A stretch of DNA of 41,164 bases from DATLYB01 sp964502525 (GTDB lineage: Bacteria; Bacteroidota; Bacteroidia; Chitinophagales; CAIOSU01). Below the pieces are notes generated by a model. That model worked only from the letters and a program-made list of their open reading frames with translations. It did no database searches and was not told where the DNA came from. Position 1 is the first letter of the stretch; every line of letters begins with the position of its first letter. Below are positions 34,194-41,164 of the stretch, piece after piece. Both the position numbers and the translations under genes were made by a program. The DNA lies in assembly GCA_964502525.1 (NCBI GenBank), contig CAZCXH010000026.1, forward strand, positions 1 to 41,164. Reading direction: 5' to 3'.

Positions 34194-34718
34194 GTGAAAA
34201 AACGCAGACAGCCGGGGCTTGATTTTGAAGTTGACGACCTGACCAACTCCATTCGAAATGTTATTTCCGGTGACAGTTTCCCGACCGGCATCACCCTGAT
34301 TACAAAGGCAGACCTCAAAGCTGTTGCCGGGAACTACTGGCAATTTGATTGGAGTTGGGAGTTCAGACAACCTGCCAGAGACGTGTATAAGCTGACTATC
34401 GTCAACAACCAGTCCGTTATTCAGGGGCTGATTAGCTTAGAGGTGAAGATTGACCATGTATATATGCACTTGGTCGAGAGCGCACCGTTCAATAAAGGCA
34501 AGACAAAAATATATGCTGGGGTTCCGGGTAATTTGGTTGCGTTTGCCTGCCAGCTTTCCTTTCAGCGCGGGCATGAAGGAAATGTTTCCTTCGTGTCTAA
34601 ATCGCAGCTCGTTCAGCACTACGTTGATACTTTAGGAGCTAAACACATTGGCGGGCGCGTGATGATAATTGATACCATTGCTGCGCTAAAACTCATTGAC
34701 AAATATTTTCCATCATGA
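34194..34718 (+). CDS. Conserved uncharacterised protein with GNAT-like C-terminal part
   Basis: GTG 34194 gives 174 residues; upstream TATCTTCG is a weak -7 box. The N-terminal part reads LDFEVDDLTNSIRNVISGDSFPTGITLITKADLK. The second half resembles the acetyltransferase fold: DHVYMHLVESAPFNKGKTK, then YAGVPGNLVAFACQLSFQRG (position of motif A, with a GxPGNL loop), then VSFVSKSQLVQHYVDTLGAK like motif B. I recall close relatives across Bacteroidota, always annotated as hypothetical. The gene overlaps the next by ATGA, so the two form a coupled pair. Function is unknown: a modifying enzyme or the active half of a toxin-antitoxin-like module are both possible. Confidence 0.8.
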   Translation: MKKRRQPGLDFEVDDLTNSIRNVISGDSFPTGITLITKADLKAVAGNYWQFDWSWEFRQPARDVYKLTIVNNQSVIQGLISLEVKIDHVYMHLVESAPFNKGKTKIYAGVPGNLVAFACQLSFQRGHEGNVSFVSKSQLVQHYVDTLGAKHIGGRVMIIDTIAALKLIDKYFPS

Positions 34719-34885
34719 AAGCAAAACATAAAGAGCTTAACGTGGATTTCATTGGCGGACAGGGTCCATTAACCGGGGACGAGGAAAAGGCAATCAGCCA
34801 ATACTTGCGCGCAAGAAAAAACAAAAGCGAAAAAAAACGGGTTCGCAGAACGAAGGTTGGAGGAAAAAGAAAAGCAGCGACCTGA
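34715..34885 (+). CDS. Small basic partner protein (DFIGGQG motif)
   Basis: ATG 34715 overlaps the preceding stop (ATGA). The 56-residue product reads MKAKHKELNVDFIGGQGPLT, then GDEEKAISQYLRARKNKS and a Lys/Arg-rich tail. The N-terminal motif LNVDFIGGQGxLTxxEE and a basic disordered C-terminus are, from memory, the constant features of this partner in other Bacteroidota. It is too small to be an enzyme. It may be an antitoxin, a substrate or a nucleic-acid adaptor for the GNAT-like protein. Confidence 0.75.
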   Translation: MKAKHKELNVDFIGGQGPLTGDEEKAISQYLRARKNKSEKKRVRRTKVGGKRKAAT

Positions 34886-34934
34886 AGCGAAAATCTTCCG
34901 TCACGAATGCGCCTGAATCTGCCGCGAGCAAAGG

Positions 34935-34976
34935 GAAATCGTTGCGGAATTTGCTAATTCGAAAGTTCAGAACTGA
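34935..34976 (+). pseudogene. 3' fragment of an alpha/beta-hydrolase paralog (42 bp)
   Basis: GAAATCGTTGCGGAATTTGC and the following bases to TGA match the last 42 bases of the intact hydrolase and of the fragment at 37877. The encoded end, EIVAEFANSKVQN-stop, compares with EIVLEFANLKVQT-stop. Nothing upstream is clearly homologous. Confidence 0.78.
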
Positions 34977-34977
34977 C

Positions 34978-34998
34978 GGGGCCTTTGCCCCTTTGATT
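34978..34998 (+). terminator. Possible terminator after the two-gene module
   Basis: GGGGC-CTTT-GCCCC (34978-34991) forms a short GC stem followed by TTTGATTT. The stem is only five pairs, so this is tentative. Confidence 0.4.
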
Positions 34999-35051
34999 TA
35001 TGAAAATTCAATTGGATTAAATATTTTTCGGAACCCTTAATCCTAAAATCT

Positions 35052-37872
35052 ATGAAATCGCTCACCCTGCATATTGTTGCAACCTTTATTTTTTTTAGCT
35101 TAAATGCCCAAACAACTTTTCAGAAAGCTTTTGGCGGTACAAATTCTGATTTGGGAAATTCAGTTCAACAAACCAGTGATGGAGGGTATATCATTGCGGG
35201 AGGGCTAGTGAATTTCCATACGGGGAGCACGGGGGATGTTTATTTAATCAAAACCGATGTAAACGGAAATACCATTTGGACAAAAACTTTTGGGGGAGCG
35301 AATGGTGATTCTGGAAATTCAGCTCAGCAGACTAATGATGGCGGATATATCATTGCCGGTGGGACAGGGAGTTTCGGTATGGGTTATACAGATGTCTATA
35401 TAATCAGAACCGATGCAAATGGAGATACAGTTTGGTCAAAAACTTTTGGGGGAGCGAATGGTGATTCTGGAAATTCAGTTCAGCAAACCAGCGATGGAGG
35501 ATACATCATTGCTGGAGTGACATTTAGTTTCGGTGTGGGTGATCTCGATGTTTATTTAATAAGAACGGATGCAAACGGAGACACAGTTTGGACTAAAACT
35601 TTTGGGGGAACAGGTTATGATTATGGAAATTCCGTTCAAAGGACTAACGATGACGGATATATCATTGCAGGTGCGACACAAAGTTTCGGTGCGGGTAGTT
35701 CGGATGTTTATTTAATCAAGACGGATGCAAATGGAAATATTATTTGGACAAAGACTTTTGGGGGAAGCGGTCATGATTTTGGACACTCCGTTCGGCAGAC
35801 GAATGATAGCGGATATATCATTGTAGGAAAAACAGGGAGTTTCGGTGCGGGTGAAGATGATGTTTATTTAATCAAGACGGATGCAAACGGAGATACAGCT
35901 TGGACAAAGACTTTTGGGGGAGCAGGTTTTGATTATGGATTTTCCGTTCTGCAGACTAACGATGGAGGATATATCATTGCTGGAGAGACAGGGTTGGATG
36001 CTTGTTTAATCAAAACCGATGCAAATGGAGACATCGTTTGGACACAAGCTTTTGGCGATGCATATAGCCAAAATGGAAATTCCGTTCAGCAAACCACAGA
36101 TCTTGGATATGTGATAACTGGACGGACTCGGAGTTCTGGTGCGAGTAATTTTGATATTTATTTAATCAAAACCGATAGCCTTGGCAGCACTTATTGTAAC
36201 GAAAACACACCGGCTATAATCGTAGCCACTCCTGCTACAATAGTTTCAAACGCTTCAACTATTGTCACCACTCCTGCTACAATTACAACTAACCCAGCCA
36301 CAATTGTTGGCAGCGGGGGAACAGATTCTACTCTTTGCACCCATATCCCTCTCTGCGATACGCTTGTCTGTGATGACAACGATGCTTGTACTACCGATGG
36401 GTGTGATACGATATCGGGTTGTGTCTTTACTCCAATTTCACCTTGTAATGACAGTAATGATTGCACCCAAGATACTTGCAACCACACAATCGGATGTGTG
36501 TTCACCCCAATCATTTGTAATGATTCAAATGTCTGCACCAATGATACCTGCATTAACGGAATCTGCAACTATTCCGCTATAATCTGTGATGACGGCAATG
36601 TCTGCAACGGTGTCGAAACCTGTGATTCCCTGCAAGGTTGTCTGCCCGGTATATCATTGTCCGATTCAACCTTTGAGCTCACCGCATCATGCGACCCGGC
36701 AGATACAGGGGTAATTGTCATTGATACAATTAACACATTCGGCTGCGATTCGGTGCATACGATCACAACCACATTGGATTTGGTAAGCACATCCAACCAA
36801 AGCATCACAGCTTGCGACTCAGTAACCATCAATGGAACGACTTATTACGCTTCAACCACTTTCAGCGATACAATAGTTGGAGGCTCAGTGAATGGATGCG
36901 ATTCGGTGATCAATTACACGGTTACAGTTAATCAAAGTGATGCAACATTTGAGAACCGAACTGTGTGCAATCCGACAGATACAGGTGTTGTAGTTCAAGC
37001 CTTTACGAATCAGTATGGCTGTGATTCGGTGCATACGATCACAACCACATNNNNNNNNNNNNNNNNNNNNNNNNNNNNNNNNNNNNNNNNNNNNNNNNNN
37101 NNNNNNNNNNNNNNNNNNNNNNNNNNNNNNNNNNNNNNNNNNNNNNNNNNATGCAACATTTGAGACCCGGACTTCGTGTAATCCAGCAGATACGGGTGTT
37201 GTAGCGCAAACTTTTGCAAATCAATACGGCTGCGATTCAGTGCATACAATCACCACCACATTGAGTTCGGCTGGTTGTGATAGCTGCCAGCTTGGAGGTA
37301 TTACCGGACAGCCATTAACTGAAGTTTGCGCCAACGTTCTTTATCAGGTTGAAAACGCAAGCTATAATCCAAATTTTGTTTACGAATGGATCGTCAACGG
37401 TACGCTGGACACCGCTCACCAAAGCTGGTGGAATGTTCAATGCTGGGCGGATACCGGAACGGCTATCGTCATAGTTGTTGTCTCGGATCCAAGCGTTGCA
37501 TCCTGCCGCGACAGCGATACATTGGCTGTCTCTATTTACTGCAACGAGCCATGCCCTTCGCTGCCTTGTAATGATTTCTGCGTGACATCTGTTTTTGATA
37601 TGAACAGATTCCATCGCTCGGAGGGATGGAATCTGTTTCCCAACCCCAACAACGGCAGCTTCCAAATCGAGATTGATGACATTCAAATCACATATCCGGT
37701 GGAACTCGGAGTTTACAACATCGTTGGAGGGCGAATATTCCACAGTACGACACCTTCCAGCAACACCATTTCCCTGAACATGACGCTGGAAGCAGGAATG
37801 TACATTCTCCAACTGCGCATCAATGGAGAAGCACACAGGAAGCGGTTTGTTGTGCTGGAGCAGAAGGAGTAA
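35052..37872 (+). CDS. Large beta-propeller surface protein with Cys-rich repeats and T9SS type A signal (contains assembly gap)
   Basis: ATG 35052 gives a signal peptide (MKSLTLHIVATFIFFSLNAQ). Seven ~52-residue units follow (KTFGGANGDSGNSVQQT..DGGYIIAG....DVYLIKTDANGDTVWT), fitting a seven-bladed propeller. A Thr/Ala linker with PATIV units precedes a Cys-rich region like Dictyostelium repeats (CDDNDACTTDGCD, CNDSNDCTQDTCN). Then come modules with GCDSVHTITTTL, the same style as in the CRTAC1-like protein, and a C-terminal sorting domain (NLFPNPNNGSFQIEIDDI...GMYILQLRINGEAHRKRFVV). The N run interrupts the GCDSVHTITTT repeats, so length and frame across it are unknown. Hydrolase fragments flank the gene on both sides. 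Confidence 0.88.
37051..37150. other. 100-base N run (scaffold gap)
   Basis: The gap interrupts near-identical GCDSVHTITTT repeats at 37018-37050 and 37228-37262. Repeat collapse there explains the assembly break. The real gap size is not known. Confidence 0.98.
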
Positions 37873-37876
37873 CAGA

Positions 37877-38029
37877 TTTCCTTACAAGAAACAATACCGC
37901 TTTCCAGAAATTGCCGAAGTTCACCTGCTGGAAGATGCCGTGCACATGGGCATGATCGAAGAACCTGAGAAAACTTTAGAAATCGTTGCGAAATTTGCTA
38001 ATTTGAGTGTCAAGACCGGACAGACCTGA
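37877..38029 (+). pseudogene. 3' fragment of an alpha/beta-hydrolase paralog (~150 bp)
   Basis: Starting about five bases after the stop of the surface protein, the DNA matches the last ~150 bases of the intact hydrolase: RFPEIAEVHLLEDAVHMGMI versus GFPEIAEVHLLEDAGHMGMI, including the base histidine, then EKTLEIVAKFANL. There is no N-terminal part. The stop codon TGA lies in the left arm of the following palindrome. Confidence 0.85.
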
Positions 38030-38052
38030 CAGGTTTTAAAAACCTGTCAGGT
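38024..38052. terminator. Perfect 14-bp palindrome, terminator-like
   Basis: ACCTGACAGGTTTT and AAAACCTGTCAGGT pair perfectly around a single A, followed by TT. It can act as a bidirectional terminator. I recall the same palindrome as frequent in Bacteroidota intergenic regions, so it may be a mobile repeat. Confidence 0.7.
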
Positions 38053-38066
38053 TTCATTACCACGCT

Positions 38067-40922
38067 ATGTTAAGAATCCTCCTCCCTCTTTTGATCTGCA
38101 GCAGCACAATGCTGACGGTACGCGCTGCTCACATTGTTGGCGGGGACTTATATTATGAATGTCTCGGCAATAACGATTACAAGATCACGCTCAAGATTTA
38201 CCGCGACTGCTACTCATCAGGCCCGAACGTAGCCTGGTTTGATGAGCCTGCATACATTGCAATCTATGATGCCAGCGCCACCTTGCTGGAAGTAGTGGAA
38301 GCCTACCTCACGTCCGGTCCCGACACCATACCGCCCGAAACGCGCGACCCGTGCCTGCAGGCGCCCGCCAATATCTGCGTGGAAGAAGGGATTTATGAGT
38401 TCACGAAAAACCTGCCTCCGATTTCGGGAGGATATGACATTGTTTACATCCGCTGCTGCCGCAACGCTACGATCCAAAATATTTTCACACCGGGAGCTGT
38501 GGGCGCCACTTATGTTACTCACATTCCCGACCAAACCGTTGCCACTTGCAACAGCAGTCCGTACTTTGTTGATTTTCCTCCTATCGTGATCTGCGCCAAT
38601 GCCCCCGTTAATTTCGACCACAAAGCCGTTGACCCTGATGGCGACCAATTGGTGTATTCGCTCTGTCAGCCTTATGATGGTGCCGATTCTGTTTTTCCGC
38701 AGCCCTACCCCGAGGCGTTTTTAACACCCTTCGGAAATGTGATTTACCGCAGCCCTTTCAGCGCTTCCAATCCGCTGGGTGGCGCGCCTCCGTTGTCAAT
38801 TAACTCACAGACGGGTTTTCTCACCGGTGTTCCCGACCGCATTGGTCAATACGTGGTAGGCGTGTGTGTGAATGAATACCGTAATGGTGTTTTGATCGGT
38901 GAAACAAAGCGCGACTTCCAGTTTAACGTGGTGCAGTGTTCGCAGGACGTACGAGCGATCGTGCCTGTGGTGGATACCATTGGCGCGGCTGCGACCAATA
39001 CTGCGGGAGTGTTCGTTTACCAGTGCCAGGGATTGTTCGTGCAGTTCATCAACCAAAGCGTCAATGGCACCTACTACAAATGGGATTTTGGCGATTTAAC
39101 AACCAATGCCGATTCGTCAAGTCAATTTGAGCCATCTTACACCTATCCTGATTCCGGTGTTTACCGGGTGCAACTCATCGTGAATCCGGGTTACAACTGC
39201 GCAGACACCACGGCAGTGCTGGTGAAGATTTATCCAACGTTCAGCGCAAATTTTGATTTTGTTGCCGGGTGCGCCAACGAAACGGTAACATTTACAGACC
39301 GGAGCTCCACAACTTACGGCAGCATTGATTCATGGGCGTGGGATTTCGGAGATGGCGTCCTCAGCGCCAACCAGCATCCCACTCATCTCTTTCAAAGCGC
39401 GGGCAGCTACGCGGTCACGCTTTATGCAACGAATACAAAGGGATGCAGTGATTCGCGTTCAAAAAACGTTACCGTTCATCCCATGCCGGAGGCGGATTTC
39501 ACTTTCACTCCGCCCTGCCTCAACACTCCTGTTGTATTCACCGATGGATCCACCATCAGTTCGGGTAATGTCACATCATGGACTTGGTCTTTCGACAATA
39601 ATGTCATCAGCCTCTTGCAAAATTTTTCGCAAACATTCACTAACCTCACTACGTTTAGTGTCAGGCTGATTGTAGCTTCCGCTTTCGGATGCGCTGACAC
39701 CATTGAGCAAACGGTCACCGTTCATCCCCTGCCGGTTGTCGTTGTGAGGCCAGACACTGCTATCTGCATCGGTGAAAGCGTTACTCTTCATGCTTCGGGT
39801 GGAGTTGCTTATCTATGGCAACCTTCCACAGGATTAAGTTCTGTCGCTGATCCCAACGCTATTGCCACGCCTTTTTTCACAACGGCATATACCGTTACGG
39901 TTACCGACAGTAACTCCTGCACGGACACGGATGACGTCAGCATTACGGTGAATCCGCTGCCGGGAACCAACGCAGGCAGCGACACTTACATCTGCGAAGG
40001 CGCGAGTTACCAACTGAATGGTTCGGGAGGGGTGAGTTTTACCTGGCATCCCGGGCATCTCGTGAGTGATTCCGTTATAGCTGATCCGAATGTGCTCATT
40101 GCCGACACTACTACTTTTTCCCTTACCTCATTCAATTTGTTCGGATGTGAAAATCACGACACGGTGACAATAGCCGTGCAGCATCCGATCAGTCTTACAC
40201 TTTCTTCCACCGCGGATTTATGCGAGGGCGATTCGGTGACGTTAACAGCAAGCGGTGGAATTTATTACGACTGGTCGCCTTCCGGTGGAATTCTTGATAG
40301 CACCGGTTCCGATTATACTGTTTTTCCAAATACCAACACCACCTATACAGTCATCATTTCCAACGATTGCTTTGCAGATACAGGATATGTTGACGTTATC
40401 ATCCGTCCGCTGCCGGTGGTTGACGCGGGAATTGATACCACTATTGTGAGGGATGAGTTTGTAACGATCAACGGAACAGCTACGGGAGTGAACAATTACT
40501 GGGAGCCTCCCGATGGGTTGGAAAATCCCAATTCGCTTACCACACCTGCCAGCCCGTTCAATACTACCACTTATGTGCTCAACAGCATCTCCGGGTATAA
40601 TTGCAAGAGAACAGATGACGTGACGATTACTGTAGAGGTTGTGAACCTTATCGCCATCCCCACAGCATTTTCTCCGAATAATGACGGGGTGAATGACATT
40701 TACCGGATTCTCAAGACGCTGAATGTTCAGCAGATTGACTTCTTCAAGATATTCAACCGCTGGGGGCAGGTAGTGTTTGAGACAGATGACATCAGGCGGG
40801 GATGGGACGGAACCGTTTACGGTGTGCCGCAGGATATTGGCGTCTATGCCTATATCATCAAGGCGCTCAACCGGGATGGGGAGATTCTCATTAAGAATGG
40901 GAATGTTACATTGGTGCGGTAG
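38067..40922 (+). CDS. PKD-domain surface protein with T9SS type B (gliding motility-associated) C-terminal domain
   Basis: The 951-residue protein starts MLRILLPLLICSSTMLTVRA, a signal peptide. The N-terminal part (AHIVGGDLYYECLGNNDYKI, with CLQAPANICVEEGIY and PPISGGYDIVYIRCCRN) is a module common at the start of large Bacteroidota surface proteins. Two or more PKD domains follow (YYKWDFGDLTTNADSS, WAWDFGDGVLSANQHP, then WTWSFDNNV). Ig-like CIGESVTLHASGG modules come next. The end is a type B sorting domain: FSPNNDGVNDIYRI...FFKIFNRWGQVVFET...GWDGTVYGVPQDIGVYAYII. T9SS exports it, and the type B signal needs different partners than type A. The likely role is adhesion or gliding-related surface structure. 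Confidence 0.92.
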   Translation: MLRILLPLLICSSTMLTVRAAHIVGGDLYYECLGNNDYKITLKIYRDCYSSGPNVAWFDEPAYIAIYDASATLLEVVEAYLTSGPDTIPPETRDPCLQAPANICVEEGIYEFTKNLPPISGGYDIVYIRCCRNATIQNIFTPGAVGATYVTHIPDQTVATCNSSPYFVDFPPIVICANAPVNFDHKAVDPDGDQLVYSLCQPYDGADSVFPQPYPEAFLTPFGNVIYRSPFSASNPLGGAPPLSINSQTGFLTGVPDRIGQYVVGVCVNEYRNGVLIGETKRDFQFNVVQCSQDVRAIVPVVDTIGAAATNTAGVFVYQCQGLFVQFINQSVNGTYYKWDFGDLTTNADSSSQFEPSYTYPDSGVYRVQLIVNPGYNCADTTAVLVKIYPTFSANFDFVAGCANETVTFTDRSSTTYGSIDSWAWDFGDGVLSANQHPTHLFQSAGSYAVTLYATNTKGCSDSRSKNVTVHPMPEADFTFTPPCLNTPVVFTDGSTISSGNVTSWTWSFDNNVISLLQNFSQTFTNLTTFSVRLIVASAFGCADTIEQTVTVHPLPVVVVRPDTAICIGESVTLHASGGVAYLWQPSTGLSSVADPNAIATPFFTTAYTVTVTDSNSCTDTDDVSITVNPLPGTNAGSDTYICEGASYQLNGSGGVSFTWHPGHLVSDSVIADPNVLIADTTTFSLTSFNLFGCENHDTVTIAVQHPISLTLSSTADLCEGDSVTLTASGGIYYDWSPSGGILDSTGSDYTVFPNTNTTYTVIISNDCFADTGYVDVIIRPLPVVDAGIDTTIVRDEFVTINGTATGVNNYWEPPDGLENPNSLTTPASPFNTTTYVLNSISGYNCKRTDDVTITVEVVNLIAIPTAFSPNNDGVNDIYRILKTLNVQQIDFFKIFNRWGQVVFETDDIRRGWDGTVYGVPQDIGVYAYIIKALNRDGEILIKNGNVTLVR

Positions 40923-41024
40923 GCCAATTTACTCCTGTTTTTCTTTGTCAGTAGCGTAGTATCAAACGCATTATGCCGCAAAGTATAATAGGTGCATCAA
41001 TTCACTCCTAAAAAAATCCAAATC

Positions 41025-41164
41025 ATGGAAGAAAAACAAATAACCGACATGCTCATGAAAGGATACCAACAATGGAAACAAGAGCAACAAAAGGACAAAC
41101 CAGCGGATATGCAAATTCCGGACAAACTGACCCACCCATTCCGGAGCAAATTGACCCACCCCCT
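41025..41164 (+). CDS. Partial ORF truncated by the IS21-like end and window edge
   Basis: ATG 41025 opens MEEKQITDMLMKGYQQWKQE and runs to the window edge. Only the first ~30 residues are ordinary sequence; from 41115 the frame reads through IS21-like terminal repeats (IPDKLTHPFRSKLTHP), so the original gene is interrupted. The family is not recognisable from this short piece. It is hydrophilic and charged. Confidence 0.5.
   Translation, partial: MEEKQITDMLMKGYQQWKQEQQKDKPADMQIPDKLTHPFRSKLTHP
41115..41160. mobile_element. IS21-like terminal repeats at the right edge
   Basis: Two adjacent ~23-base units, ATTCCGGACAAACTGACCCA and ATTCCGGAGCAAATTGACCC, each continue with CACCC. Multiple direct ~20-bp units at the end are typical of IS21-family elements; the family name is from memory. 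The rest of the element would lie beyond the window. Confidence 0.6.

Noticed and set aside
37010..37249. Open frames reading through the N run
   Set aside because: Their central residues are unknown bases, so frame continuity across the gap carries no information.

Overview
The window looks like a chromosomal scaffold from an uncultured Bacteroidota, probably a Chitinophagales/Sphingobacteriales-type lineage assembled from a metagenome. Four secreted proteins end in type IX secretion (T9SS) sorting domains: three of type A and one gliding-motility type B. Several promoters match the Bacteroidota -7 box TAnnTTTG, and starts generally lack a Shine-Dalgarno site. A 100-base N run (37051-37150) shows scaffolding. 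The right edge runs into IS21-like terminal repeats, a common place for assemblies to break.

Left part (1-17 kb): two polytopic membrane proteins, the first cut by the window edge, lead into ileS, a DksA/TraR-like gene and lspA. Convergent to these is a GT4 glycosyltransferase with an IS3-family transposase remnant behind it. Next come a glutamine transaminase K/methionine-type aminotransferase overlapping a YafV-type omega-amidase, and a membrane methyltransferase. An OmpP1/FadL porin and a secreted Gly/Tyr-rich protein lie on the minus strand, divergent from proS.

Middle part (17-31 kb): a frameshifted T9SS protein, a decayed Uma2 nuclease, a PhyH-type dioxygenase, a CRTAC1-like FG-GAP surface protein, lhgO, a DUF1579 lipoprotein, an MscS channel, two coupled glycosyltransferases (GT14-like and GT61), and a SulP transporter. 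The GT61-SulP junction carries a perfect 497-bp tandem duplication.

Right part (31-41 kb): hpt and adk, then an accessory region. It is built around one intact alpha/beta-hydrolase gene plus three fragments of its paralogs. Between these copies sit a YoeB-type toxin-antitoxin locus whose toxin is split by a ~100-bp hairpin element, a two-gene module (GNAT-like protein plus a 56-residue partner), and a large beta-propeller surface protein. A PKD/type B surface protein follows.

The most unusual general property is the non-coding fabric. Short quasi-periodic 'words' (such as TTTAAAC, GAATGAC, CGATAATT, GTTTACG and GGGGGCGAG) fill many gaps and run in frame into conserved genes (ileS, lspA, the omega-amidase twice, the GT14-like gene). 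There are also two MITE-like elements, one with a clear target duplication, and a ~148-bp palindromic repeat that sits upstream of both lhgO and adk. IleS carries GIHH where class I synthetases have HxGH, a change linked to very high mupirocin resistance in IleS2 enzymes. I found no tRNA, rRNA, CRISPR array or phage genes.
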